Shown here: piece after piece, positions 9,437-20,464 of the stretch
Numbering within the stretch: the stretch's first letter is position 1
How the letters are laid out: every line of letters begins with the position of its first letter
From: Geosiphon pyriformis
Lineage: Eukaryota > Glomeromycota > Glomeromycetes > Archaeosporales > Geosiphonaceae
Assembly: GCA_016748015.1 (NCBI GenBank)
Contig: JAAOMT010000445.1
Location: forward strand, 369,947-433,946
Length of the DNA stretch: 64,000 nucleotides
Reading direction: 5' to 3'
The notes under the pieces: generated by a model
Told to the model about the DNA's origin: nothing
What the model saw: only the letters and a program-made list of their open reading frames with translations
The model's database searches: none
Position numbers and translations under genes: made by a program

Positions 9437-10456
9437 ACATGGACCGACAATGATGACAATGAACCAACATCAAATTGGGAGTGGGAAGAAGATAAAGGAA
9501 GAGACAAAGGGAAAGAGAAAAAAAAAGACACCATTCAAGCCAATAACACTTATATTCCAGCCACCTACACTTCATCACAACAGTCTATCTATTGCCGATC
9601 CAAACTAATATGCATCAATTGTGGCAAGAAATTGTCATTAATAGATGCTTGTTGTAGCAAAAATGAAGAATACACTTCGGCAACAAAATTCTACTGCTGC
9701 CTATGTGTTAGTGAACGCTTTGGAAGGCCAAAATGGGTTGAAAAATGAGACAATAAACCATGCTTGGCTTGTGAAGAAACTTTTCTAGACAAAAAAATGT
9801 GGAACAACATTCCTGAGTGAAGAGGAATGTGTGACAAGTCATGTCAATACACAATTTTCATAAGTGACTGGGTAAGAAAAAAAATGCCCATAGACACTGC
9901 CTGAAGATAAGTCATTAAACGTCTGGACGGGTGCCCACATGATGATGATGAAATCTGGCAAATAGCACTCGCCAAAATCAAAGGAGTGATTCTAGAAGAA
10001 ATAAAAATGATTAAAAATAACCCACTTAAACCTATAGAACTTAACTGAGACCCAAAACCAGTCATAAATTTCTTAGATCCAGAACAATTCCATGAACATT
10101 ACCAAGAGCTAGTATCTATCAGGGAAGAACAAGAGCAGTATTTGGAGCAATTGAATACTTAGTTATGTCAACATTGCTTAATTCTTTGTGACTTTCAATA
10201 TTGTAATAAGTGTGACCTCATTTACAATCCACTACTATGCATAATCTACATGATTCCAGAAGAAAAACCAATCAGTAGCTGCACATCAGAATCGAAATCA
10301 GTTTTCAATTCCAATTCAAACTCCAACAATGATGACAATAAAAACACCAGTTCTAGCTTCACGCAATATGACAACAAAAATATCAATGATTTGGACTCCA
10401 ATTCAAATCCCAAAATATACATTGCACTTCCTGATCTCTCTAAGGAGCAAAAACTC
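9437..10456 (+). pseudogene. cysteine-rich module and acidic linker, copy A2
   Basis: A charged Lys/Glu stretch (9470-9535) leads into the same CxxC-rich module as in A1: CINCGKKLSLIDACC (about 9610-9655), FYCCLCV (about 9690), CLAC (about 9765), CDKSCQYTI (about 9832-9858), CQHCLI and CDFQYCNKCDLIYN (about 10166-10231). Spacing between the Cys pairs agrees with A5. An Asn/Ser/Asp-rich linker (10290-10420) joins it to the dUTPase. Stops are TGA and TAG in Trp or Gln positions. The function is unknown; zinc binding is inferred from the paired cysteines. Confidence 0.65.
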
Positions 10457-10907
10457 AAATGGTATAGTGATAATAATAAAGATATCATGCCAGAATGCAC
10501 ATATGATACCAATACAGAGTTTGATTTGAGATATTCCAGGAAAAATTCTATCAAATTGAAACCACATTTGCATATATGTATTGATCTTAAAATAGCTCTG
10601 GAAATTCCAGCAACAATTATGATCTAATTAGGATCTAAAAGTAGTTTGGTGAAAAAGAGAATCAACATCAGAGGAGGAATAATTGATGCAGAATATGTAA
10701 GAAATATCATTGCCATGCTACAAAATAACTCAGAAAAGATCTATATTATAGAGCCAAATAAAAAAATAGCACAAACAATATTCTTACTTCTGGTGAAAAT
10801 AGCTCAGTTAGTTTCAGTGGAAAAGAGAGAAAAATTAGGTATAACAGCAAGAGGGATACAGAGATTTGGATCAACGGATAGAATAAATATACCAGTCAAT
10901 ATGGCAG
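10457..10907 (+). pseudogene. dUTPase domain, copy A2
   Basis: The five-motif dUTPase order is present in one frame, interrupted by a single TAA at 10625-10627 (CAA in copy A5). Motif 1 reads TEFDL (Gly to Glu), motif 2 KSSL (Arg to Lys), motif 3 GGIIDAEYV and motif 4 KKIAQTIF. Motif 5 reads RFGSTDR, with two glycines changed. Motif 3 keeps the Asp expected to contact the deoxyribose, which A1 and A5 have changed to Asn. Each copy therefore carries different lesions, which points to a once intact enzyme in the ancestor. In frame with the pre-RT linker at 10908-11350. Confidence 0.84.
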
Positions 10908-12115
10908 AGGAAAAAATTGTTGACAAAGAAAAAATTATTTCAACCCGTCAATTAATTTCCATTCTATCATATGACCAGTATATGTTAACCATAAAAAGAG
11001 AAGTAAAAGATCAAGCTCAGTTGTTTGAAGCAGAAGCCACTATTTGTGAATTAGGAGAGATTGGACTCACTAATCTCTACATATCAGCCAAAAGCCCCAA
11101 AAACATCAAAATACCCATCTATAACACAACTGAAAAGGTTATCAAAATACCAAAGAGAACTATCATTGGATATTTAACCAAACTACGTTTCAGATTTTCC
11201 ACAACTTTGCAAATATGTGGACATTACATCACAAACCATTTACGAATAAAACAAATATTATCTGTTCCAACCAGAACAATTGGAACAGATGAACATAGAG
11301 AATCTAGACTCACTTCAACAGATATAACTAAAGATGTTACTCAACAATTTCAATGACATCTTTGCAAGTGAAAATGAATTTGGCTGCACCAACATTATCC
11401 AGCATTAGATCAAAACTGGAGATGAAATGCCAATTAAACAAAAAGCATATAGAGTACCACCAGCTAGCCATAAAATCATTCATCAAGAAATTAACCAAAT
11501 GCTTGACAATGGGCTAATTCAGTCATCAATGAGCCCATGGTCATCACCAGTGATACTAGTCTAGAAAAAGAATGGAAAGATTCATTTCTGTATGAATTAT
11601 CAAAAACTGAATGGAGTAATTAAAGATGATAGTTATCTAACTCCAAAGATCCAAGAACTATTTGACACTTTTGGTGGAAATAAATAGTTCTCAACATTAG
11701 ATCTAGATAGTAGATACTGGCAAGTAGCCATGGATCCAGCCGACAAAAAAAAACAGCATTTATTACAAGAAAAGGAAATTTTGAATTTGAAGTCATGCTA
11801 TTTGGCTTGATGAATGCTTCAGCAACATTCCAATGGTTTATGAAAATTGTCTATACTGGACTACTATGGAAATCAGTAGTTATATACTTGGATAACACCA
11901 ATGTGTTTTCAAAAACATTTGATGATTATCTGTACCATCTCCAAGAAGTGTTCGAAAGATTAAAAAGAGCTGGATTGAAACTAAATACAACCAAATGTTT
12001 CTTTGGAAAAACTGAACTCAAGTTTTTGGGATATGTAATAAGCAAAGATGGAATCAAAACAGATCCAGACAAGATCAAAGTAGTTAAAAACTTTCCAGTA
12101 CCAACCAATTTAACA
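10908..12115 (+). pseudogene. reverse transcriptase, copy A2
   Basis: The pre-RT linker (to about 11350) and the RT domain follow dUTPase. FGLMNASATFQWFM (about 11800-11840) and the catalytic box are visible, but the box reads YLDN (11885-11896) instead of YLDD. Loss of the second Asp removes a metal ligand, so the enzyme would be dead. Other lesions are TAG/TAA/TGA point stops (for example near 11404, 11560 and 11685) and a frame change between about 11350 and 11795. The thumb has KCFFGKTELKFLGYVISKDG (about 11992-12050). Confidence 0.87.
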
Positions 12116-12579
12116 GAACTAAGAGCATTTTTGGAATTTGCAGGCTACTATTGTTGCTTTATCAAGGACTTTTCTAAACTAACTCAGCCACTTCACCATC
12201 TACAAACCAAAAATATAAAGTATGAATGGGCTGAAGCTCAACAAAAAGTTTTTGACATATTGAGAAGAAAGCTTATCCAAGCTCCAGTATTGATGTATCC
12301 AGATTACAACAGACTATTCATCATTACTACTGATGCATTAGATCAAGTATTGGGAGCAATACTCTCACAGAAAAAACCCAATGGAAGGAGTACTTGAGTC
12401 AAAAGTTTGAAGTATACACTGATCACAAAGAATTGACTTCAATCCAGAAACAAGAATTTACAGATAATTACTATGTCAGATGGAAAATAGAACTTTTACC
12501 ATTCACTTATACAATACATTATAAAAAGGAAAAAGACAATAGAAATGCTGATGGATTGTCACAAATAAGACAAATCTAA
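12116..12579 (+). pseudogene. RNase H domain with internal deletion, copy A2
   Basis: Connection and first part (TTDALDQVLGAILSQ, about 12325-12370) are followed at about 12381-12390 by a jump straight to YLSQKFEVYTDHKEL. Compared with A1 and A5, 109 bases are missing between two ATGGAAG-like repeats, which both removes the central part of RNase H and shifts the frame. The two halves therefore lie in different frames. The C-terminal DNRNADGLSQIRQI and TAA match the other copies. Confidence 0.85.
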
Positions 12580-13656
12580 AAACATTTCAACCCAAAAATA
12601 TAACAAAAAATGAATACACAAAAATACCAACAATTTCAGCATTATATAAATACTCAATTGTTCAAGGAAAAATTATCTCAAAAAGAACAAACCAACATAA
12701 AACAGCAATCAAAATATTTCATTAATCATCAAAATATACTTTATTAGAAGAACAGAAGAAATTCAGATCAACCAACTAGAGTAATCACAGAACCAAAAAA
12801 AGAAACAATACTATTCAACATGCACTCAGATTCAACAGCAGAACATTTTCATAAAGAAGCGACCATAAAAAGAACCAGAAAAAGATATTATTGGCCATTA
12901 ATATATCCAGACATCATCTAATATGTTCAAAATTGTGATGTTTGTCAAAGAAGAAAAGGAACAAGACCAAGTAAACCATTAAGACCAATCAAAGTGGGAC
13001 AACCATTTGATCATATTAGAATTGACTTAGTCAGACCATTAACAATCACCAGTAGAGACAACAGATATATCACAGTAGCCATGGACTATCTCACTAAATG
13101 ACCAGAAGCAAAAGCCATTGAAAGAGCAAATGCAGAATCTATTGCTGAATTTGTTTATCAAGATTTGATTTGTTGACATGAATTTTCAAAAGAACTATTA
13201 TCAGATCAAGGAACCCACTTTGTAAACAGAACATTAGCAGAATTAAGTCAAAGATTTGGAATCAAAAAACCATTATTATCACCATACCATCCACAAACAA
13301 ATGGGTTAGTTGAGAGGTTTAACAGAACATTGTGTGAAGCAATCACCAAGATCAGTCAAAAAAATCAGGATGAATAGAATTTGTTTATACCATTAGTATT
13401 ATTTGCTTATTGGACAATAAGACAAGATACTACACAAGCAATACCATTTGAATTAGTATATGATAGAACAGCAACATTACCAATTGAGATAGAAGTCAAA
13501 ACTTATCCAACAGAACCAATAATTGAAGACAATTTTTAGGAAATGTTGCTAAGAAGAACATATGACTTGATAGAAACACTAGAAAACAGACAATGAAAAG
13601 CAGCTGACAACATCTAAAAGTTACAAGAAAAGCAAAAAGAACAACACAATAACCAA

Positions 13657-14351
13657 TGTTACGGGATGGTTTTCTTGTTATATTTAATTGCTAATATTCT
13701 GCTTTAATTGCAATCAGTCTTTCGTGAGTTCCTTAATTCTATTTGTGTGATAATGTCATTGTTACACTGAAGGCTTTCTTTTTACTGTTGCAATGTAAGT
13801 TATTCTTTAATTCTTGATTGTTGTGTGTGTTTATGTACTCCTTCTCAGAGGCTGAACTGAAATCTACCCACTGTNNNNNNNNNNNNNNNNNNNNNNNNNN
13901 NNNNNNNNNNNNNNNNNNNNNNNNNNNNNNNNNNNNNNNNNNNNNNNNNNNNNNNNNNNNNNNNNNNNNNNNNNNNNNNNNNNNNNNNNNNNNNNNNNNN
14001 NNNNNNNNNNNNNNNNNNNNNNNNNNNNNNNNNNNNNNNNNNNNNNNNNNNNNNNNNNNNNNNNNNNNTTTTATTACTTGATTGATTATTTCCCAATATT
14101 AAAACTACTGTATATATACATGTTTGTAGTTCTACGAGAAAATACTTTCTTTTTGATATTTCAATCTGGTGTTTGCTGCTATCACCAGTTGGTGTTGGCT
14201 GCTATTGTGAACTGGTGCTTGCCACTATTGCGAGATAGTGTTTGGTACTATGTTAATCATTACCTTTCTAAGATTATTACTGTGCTATATTATGATTGAA
14301 TAGTTTGTATTATTTTTATGATTCTTTTTGCTAAATTCTTAAACCATAACA
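13657..14351 (-). mobile_element. solo LTR of family D inserted in copy A2 integrase
   Basis: Starts TGTTAC and ends TAACA, with a 4-base duplication CCAA at 13653-13656 and 14352-14355. It aligns along both sides of the N run with the LTR at 48736-49551. Tandem copies of a ~24-base unit (consensus like TAGTGCTTGCTGCTATTGTGAA) occupy about 14168-14262, and TATATATA lies near 14109. The minus orientation is inferred because the repeats then precede the TATA box and the end reads TGTTATGG, like LTR-C. No internal coding region is visible. Confidence 0.85.
13875..14068. other. assembly gap (194 N) inside LTR-D
   Basis: A run of 194 N. By comparison with the ungapped LTR at 48736-49551, roughly 300-310 bases should lie here, so the gap length appears to be an estimate. 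Any reading frame drawn through the N run is meaningless. Confidence 0.95.
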
Positions 14352-14818
14352 CCAACTACCAAATAAACCAGTTGAATTCCAGATTGGAGACAAAGTACTA
14401 TTACATCATACCAAAGCAAAAAAACAATGGAGTAAAAAATTCAACCCCAAATGGGACGGACCATTTCACATAGAAGAAATTCTTGGAAATGGAGCTTATA
14501 AACTAAGATGGGACAACAAAATCTTAGCCAAAGCAGCATATAGTGATCAACTGAAACCATATCACCAGATAGCATTATTATCTACCAATAACATTCCACA
14601 ACTGAAAGTACAAAGAATACTAGTTCAACCAGATAAGATTCCACAAGATCTGGAACCAATCATAGTTATTGAACCAAACATGTCAAATTGAACAACCAAA
14701 AAAATATATAAAAACACAGTACACATGACAAAAGCAACCAAAAAAAATGAAAATACCAGATCATATCCACACTATAGCTTAACAATTGTTCCAGGCCTTA
14801 AGTAAACAACAGTTAGAC

Positions 14819-15382
14819 ATGGAAATTGTTATTAACAACCAAATAATTTGCTATCGGAACACCCAAAGAAAAACAAAAAACACACCATATCAGTGACCAC
14901 CAAAGAATGATAAAAACTGGTCAAATAACATAATAAGAAAAATAAAAAACACTTTTGGGAAAATATCTATTATGGCACTAACAGAAGAACTTACAAAAGA
15001 GAATTAGAAGCAATGGGCAGAACAACTTCCAATATCATATTGTTACTACCAGTTAGGTCAAAAGTTGAATATTCAAGAATTGTATATTGACAAATCCAAG
15101 AGAATATTTAACCAAAACATAATACAGCAAATTGAAGAATTTATTGGAAAAAAAACAAACTCAACACTACATGTGAGAACAATTTATCGACTGCACAACA
15201 TATTTCAGAACTATCCAAAAATACTGTTACACTCTAATATGGAAACCATAATCATTAATCAATAGGAAAGAATAAACAATGTACAAATAGAAGACATGAA
15301 AAATAAAGTCAAACAAACAATACTAAAAAAAGAAGTATTAGAGCTAATTCAGAATGAAGATTTCAATAGAGCTTAATATTAA
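14819..15382 (+). pseudogene. accessory ORF, copy A2 (unknown function)
   Basis: 564 bases from ATG to TAA in one frame, the same length as in copy A1. Only point stops interrupt it (TGA after about residue 24, then TAG and TAA at Trp or Gln positions). The longest clean part is at 15065-15265 (NIQELYIDKSKRIFN onward). The absence of any indel relative to A1 shows it was maintained as a coding unit. No known domain recognised. It ends two bases before the polypurine tract. Confidence 0.7.
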
Positions 15383-15396
15383 AAAGAAGGAGATAA

Positions 15397-16260
15397 TGTT
15401 ACTCATAAAAAGAAAACAAATATAGGGAAATAGTAGACCAATAAGTGAATAGTATGTAGTATGTAAGCACATTGCTCAGCAATATAAAGCAATAACAGAA
15501 ATCATGGCACATTGCTTAGCAATGTAGAGCAATATCAGAAAACATGACACATTGCTCAGCAATATGGAGCAATGTTAGAAAATTAGGGCACATTGCTCAA
15601 GAAATCATAGCACATCACTCGGGAATATGAGCAATCTCATAGAACATTAATTATGTCTATATAGCAGTAGTGATAAAAGTAGAAAGGGCAGAATTCTTTA
15701 GTTAGAAATCTTCTATCCACAAATATCAAATAAATAAATCATTTACCATTCAAATCCACTCTTCATTATCAACACTTTATGTTAATAGTAATTGATACTT
15801 AACCATACTGGAACAATAGCTCTTGATCATGACTATTGATGGATACTAACTTGTGTATTGTCTTGGCTTATTTCTTTATTTTTCTTTTATTTTTCTTTTC
15901 TTGATTTTATTGTTGTATATTAACTAATTAAGGATTAAAAGCGCTGAGTAATTGACGTCATGAATAGCCTGGTAAAAAACCCAGAAATAAGGATAAAATT
16001 ATATATATATTAACAGATAGCTTACCAGAAGGGCACGAATGCCAAAATAAACCAGCCACCAAGCTAAAGACAAAAATTGGGAACACAACTTACCAACCAA
16101 CTACCTTGTCATTGAATTTCTGTCTATTATACAAAGAACTCAACTCTAAAAAACCTTCAGATATAACCAACATACCAATAACACCAGTATTGTTAAGATA
16201 TTGAACACCAAGTTACAGATTTGTTATTTGATTTGAGACCCCAAATAATCATCTGTAATA
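15397..16260 (+). repeat. 3' LTR of copy A2
   Basis: Starts with intact TGTTAC, 15 bases after the accessory ORF stop, preceded by the purine run AAAAAGAAGGAGA. Ends GTAATA (GTAACA with C to T). Four palindromic units at about 15468-15612 lie upstream of a TATA-like CTATATAG near 15657. Both LTR hairpins are present in decayed form. The next four bases of flank are TCAC. Confidence 0.9.
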
Positions 16261-16650
16261 TCACCTTTAGGGATAATGTTTGGATGGTTCATGCTAAACA
16301 TTGTACCTATATGGAGAAAACTGGATTGATTCTATTGAATGGTTTGGTTTTTGTGTTGATTTTTGGTTTGGCATTAAGGTTTTCTACTGGTGTAATCAAA
16401 TTGCTTGGCATTACCAAAGCTTTTGGTGTTCATTTTGGGTTCTGTAAATCTTGTTCATTTTTCTCAGATATAAGTAATTCAGTCTCGATTTATATAGCTG
16501 CATAGTGTTGTTCTGATCAGCCCAAGTGACTGGTCACATGTAGAAAGTGCATAATTTATGCCTAGTTTAGATCATTTCTTTGATGTACAGCATTAGGTAG
16601 TGTTTGGATCTCACTCATTAAATAATAATAATAATAATAATAATAAAATA
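16261..16650 (+). pseudogene. LINE 3' end: C-terminus of ORF2, 3' UTR and TAA tail
   Basis: The frame ending at 16505 (FRDNVWMVHAKHCTYMEKTG and on to SIYIAA) is homologous to the C-terminus of the LINE ORF at 19679-20464. It is followed by the conserved ~110-base LINE 3' UTR and a (TAA)n run at about 16620-16645. Upstream LINE sequence was displaced by copy A2, which inserted here. Confidence 0.8.
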
Positions 16651-17003
16651 AATATTTTAATTTTATAAAAAACTTATACTTAATTTTTTGTGTTAAATAA
16701 ATTTGTTAAACAGTTTAAATTTGATTTACTAAATAATAATAAAATTTTTAATCTATTTTTTTAAGTTTTTTGCATTTAATATTAATATTTTAATAATTAT
16801 TAAAAAAAATTACAAAATAAATTAAACTTTATTAAAAAGCTTTTACTTTTTTAAAATTTTAAAAAATTATTTAATTAATATTTATTTTTAAATTAAGTTT
16901 GAACAAAGTTAAAAAATTGGCAATAAAAACAAAAAATTATTGTTAATATTAATTTAAAAAAAGTTAATACACATATAAATTAATAGGGATGTGGTTTTAA
17001 TTT
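16651..17003. other. AT-rich sequence without visible gene
   Basis: Very AT-rich with short A and T runs. No reading frame, RNA gene or recognisable repeat can be supported. Confidence 0.6.
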
Positions 17004-17145
17004 GTATAGATGCTTAGTGTTGTCCTAATTGGCTCAAGTGGCTGGTTATGTGTAGAAAAAACATGATTTACACCTAGTTTAGATTAATTATTTGATGTAT
17101 TATACTAGATAGTGTTTGGATCTCACTCGTTAAACATAAAAAAAA
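17004..17145 (+). repeat. LINE 3' tail only (severely 5'-truncated copy)
   Basis: Repeats the LINE 3' UTR: ATGCTTAGTGTTGTCC, GGCTCAAGTGGCTGG, a TTTACACCTAGTTTAGAT segment and GTGTTTGGATCTCACTC, ending in an A-rich run. It matches 20458-20580 with several transitions. Such short 3' copies are typical of target-primed reverse transcription that stopped early. Confidence 0.8.
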
Positions 17146-19284
17146 TAAAAAAAAATAAAAATATAATAATTAAAAAAATTTTAGTTGATCTTTTTAAGTT
17201 AATTATAAAATTAGCTTTTTTTAAGTTAGATAAAATATTGTTAATTAAGTTATAATTTATTAATTTATAACAAAAAATTTTATTAATTAAAAAATCACAA
17301 AGTTTATAATATTTGAATAATTTATTTTAATTAAAAAAATTTAATATGTTGTTATAAGTGATTATTTAGATATTAGAATAAATAATAAATTTGTAATTTA
17401 GTATTCAATGGCTAATTTTAATATTGATTCCTGAAGATTTTGGAATCTGAAAATTTTGATTGAATTTTTTATATAATAAACAAAAATTTAATTAATGGTT
17501 TTTTTTCAAATTTTTTTTTTATATAAAGACTAATTTAATTTAACAATCATGTTTTTCTGGTAAACTATTCTTTATTTCAAGTTTTTATACTTGTTTTATA
17601 GATTTTTTACTAAGTTATCTTTGATGTTAATATCTTAGTATTTAATCTCTTAATTAATTAATAAATAACAAAAAAAGCAAAAAAATAAAAAATAAAAAAA
17701 AATAAAAAAAAGTAAGAAAAAAAATAAAAAATTAATATTTTGTTAATAATTATAATTAAAAACTATTGTTTTAATGTGATTTAAGTATTAAATATTATTA
17801 ATATTAGTTGCAAATAGTATTAAATAATAAAAAATTTAATTCAATAATAATAATAACAGAAATTAAATTATAAAATAATGATTTTATTTGATATTTAAAT
17901 AATTTTACTTTAAGATATAGAAAACTAACTTTTAAAAAAAAAAAAAATTTTTAAATACTTATTGCTAATTATTAGTTATTAAAAACTTGTTTATCTTTTC
18001 TTATTTTTAATGTTATTACTATATATATATTTTATATTCTGTTAAATAATATTATTGTTTATATTTTTTAATATTTTAATATTTTAAAATAAAAAATTAT
18101 GTATAATTAATTATAATTTAAAATTTTATATTATTTGAAATATATATTAATATAAATTTTAAAATTTTCAAAAGTTTTTGTTTATATAATTTTAGTTTTT
18201 AAAAATACAAATTTGCATTAAATTATTATAATATGTTTTAATTTTAATATTGTTTTATTGCTATTTTTGTTAATTTTTATAGATTTATATGTATTTTAGT
18301 TAATAATAATATCTTAATTAACTTAAGTAGCTGGTTATATATAAAAAAACATAAGTTTATTTATTTTAAAATCAAAAATAATTAAAATATAATAAAAAAG
18401 TTTTAAATATTATTTTTATAGTAATTAATAAATTTTCAACAAAAAAAAGTCTTTTTATTATTAAAACAACTAAACAAAATGTTTTAATAATATTTTTTTT
18501 TAAATATTAATAATAAAAAACTATCTTTAATAATTTTTAAAACATTTTTTATCTTTGACTAATGGTTTTATTAGTCAAAGTTTTTTTTAAAATACATATT
18601 AAAATTAGTTTTAATATTGTTTTTATTCTTTTTAAAAGTCATAAAGTTTTTAATAATAGATTAGTTAACAAGCTGGTTTTTTCTATTTTTATTATTATTA
18701 TTACTATTATTATTTTATAAATAGTTAAAAAGATTAAAGACTTCAAAAAACAGTAATAATTACTTATATTTGTTGTTATTATATTAAATCTCTTTATAAT
18801 TTCAAATAAAATCTTAAATAAATTTTTTTAGCAGTATTTAATTTTTTTTAATATAAATAATAACAATTATAACATATTTTTTAAGATAAACCAAAATTAA
18901 TTACTGGTTATATTATTAAATATGATGTTTTTTAACAGATTTTTACTAATTTCTAAAACAAAACAATTTATTAAGTTATTTAATCTCAAAAATTAGATTA
19001 ATTAAATAAACTAAATTATTATTATTTTTTGTTTTTTTGGTATTGTTTTTGGTAATATTTGAAAAACAAATTTTAATTATTAAAAATTTTTTAAGTAAGT
19101 TGTTTTTATATTAGTTTTTAATACTATATTTAAAATTAAATTGGTATTGATTAGTTTTTTGTTTAAGTTACTATTTGATTTTATTAGATTTAAGTTAATT
19201 TTAAAAAACAATATAAAATTGTTTTATATAAACTTTGTTTTTAAGTTTTTTTTATTGCTATTACCAAAATTGCTGTTGATATTA
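17146..19284. other. AT-rich decayed sequence with one more LINE-tail relic
   Basis: No gene. At 18295-18365 a decayed LINE 3' UTR can be read (TTAACTTAAGTAGCTGGTTATAT then AAAAAAACATAAG). An 11-base hairpin lies at 18553-18580. The rest is A/T runs and short TAA/TTA repeats, probably old transposon sequence worn beyond recognition. Confidence 0.55.
18553..18580. repeat. perfect 11-bp inverted repeat (hairpin)
   Basis: CTTTGACTAAT, a six-base spacer, and ATTAGTCAAAG, followed by a run of eight T. Its perfection stands out in a decayed setting. No function can be assigned. Confidence 0.6.
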
Positions 19285-19678
19285 ACAAAAATTTGAGTTA
19301 TTAATTAACATAAAATTATTTTTATAATTTTATCATTAATTAACATATATTATTATTTTAAATTATTACTTATTATTACATTAAATTATTTAAATTATTA
19401 TTTAATTAATAACTTAATTTGTGTAAAATACAAATATAATTAAATTGTAATAATTAGATTATATAATATTTCAAATTATAAATTTGCTAAAATAATTAAA
19501 TTTTGACAAAATATTTAACAACTTACTAAAATAATTAATAATTTACAGAAATAACTTATAATTTAACAAAATATATTTTTAGTTTATTAGAATATTAAAA
19601 AAAAATACTAGATTATAAAATAATATTATAATAAATTATATAAAAAAAGAGTTTTTTTTTTTGAGAAAATATATTTTT
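19285..19678 (+). repeat. fossil LTR of family B (5' part)
   Basis: Matches the first ~390 bases of the LTR at 28982 in order (TTATTAATTAACATAAAATTA, AATTATTATTTAATTAATAAC, then TATATAAAAAAAGAG near the TATA box). The match has much heavier A/T replacement. It stops where the LINE fragment at 19679 starts, so the LINE may have inserted into it. Confidence 0.65.
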
Positions 19679-20464
19679 TGGTCAATTCATCGTGCACATT
19701 GGGAAATCAGTTGTAGTATGGGGGTGGTGACAGATAGTCTGCATACAGATATTGATTGGTTTAGGTTGTCGCTGGTTTGGCATCCAGATTTTCACATGGC
19801 TGCTGGCTTCACTAGCAAGCGAACTGCTGGTTTCTGGACTTATTTTATAAAAGCATTGCACCATTGGCTCTCTGTTGCCATGTGTAAGTGGCTTTATGAT
19901 AAGCACTACCCCAGTGTGGTGTGTTTGTTTTGCAGTGATGTCGAGGTTTCAGACCATGTGTTTTCTTGTTCATTTGATGCCAATGGTCGTGCTCAGTTGT
20001 TAGACGCTCATGCGGCAGTTTGGGATGTGTACTCCGGTTTGGATCATTTTTCCTCAGGTGTCTCACAGCTGATGTCTACTTGTGTATCTGACATTTCAGT
20101 TAGTACTGCTCTATGCAAAGGTTTTGTTTTTAAGAATTGGTTTTGTGAGTCTGTTTCTGTCTTTAAGGATTCCAGAATAGCAGGTCAGAATATTGTGGCC
20201 TTTGTGCATGAGTTTAGTTTGGCTTTTTGGAAAAATATTTGGTTGGTTCGTGCCAAGCACCGTGCTTTTATGGAAAAGAATGGGCTTATTCTGTGCGATG
20301 GGTCAGTTCTTGTCTCGATTTCTGGGCTTTCTTTAGGGCTGTCATCTAATGTGACTTGGCTGCTGGGTGTTGTTGAGGCGATTGATATTGGTTTTGGATT
20401 CTGTAAGTTTTGTTTGTTTTTTTTAGGCACAGAAGGTGAGGTTTCTGTTTATATAAGTGCTTAG
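19679..20464 (+). pseudogene. LINE ORF2 C-terminal part (zinc-finger region), best preserved copy
   Basis: Open for about 260 codons to TAG at 20462-20464. It corresponds to the segment after RNase H in non-LTR retrotransposons. A conserved block (VWHPDFHMAAGFTSK, residues ~40-54 of the frame) is followed by a zinc-binding arrangement CLFC...DHVFSC resembling the zf-RVT finger that closes many LINE ORF2 proteins. GC content and CpG content are clearly higher than in the surroundings, so this copy is young or has escaped decay. The N-terminal endonuclease, RT and RNase H are absent: it is 5'-truncated, and the few codons before 19679 belong to the older repeat. Confidence 0.78.

Larger units (their letters stand above)
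12640..14570 (+). pseudogene. integrase, copy A2, split by an LTR-D insertion
   Basis: HHCC zinc region (HFH near 12844, CDVCQRR near 12940), core Asp in RIDLV (Gly of GIDLV changed), SDQGTHF (about 13200) and NGLVERFNRTLCEAI (about 13300) with the third acidic residue intact. Point stops at W, Q and R codons, for example TGA near 13100 and TAG near 13376. The reading is broken at 13656 by the solo LTR-D and resumes at 14356 with KVLL and the GPF module (WDGPFHIEEIL, about 14455). Apart from the insertion, the domain order is normal for Ty3. Confidence 0.85.
9437..16260 (+). mobile_element. Ty3/gypsy family A copy A2, 5' part absent
   Basis: Begins in mid-element at a point equivalent to about 55430 in copy A5, between protease and the cysteine-rich module. 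It continues through dUTPase, RT, RNase H, integrase, accessory ORF, polypurine tract (15380-15393) and 3' LTR (15397-16260). The junction with the 3' LTR end of A1 suggests A1 inserted into it, so the first ~3 kb should lie left of the window. Two later changes are visible: a 109-base deletion in RNase H and an LTR-D insertion in integrase. Its 3' flank is LINE coding sequence. Confidence 0.9.

Noticed and set aside
13818-14096. Open frames across the N run on both strands
   Set aside because: They consist almost entirely of unknown residues; the place is an LTR with a gap.
16620-16645. Independent microsatellites (TAA)n at 16620 and 50443
   Set aside because: Both follow a LINE 3' UTR and are explained as LINE tails.
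19661-19678. First six codons of the LINE frame as the true N-terminus
   Set aside because: These bases belong to the older LTR-B fragment; LINE homology begins at about 19679.
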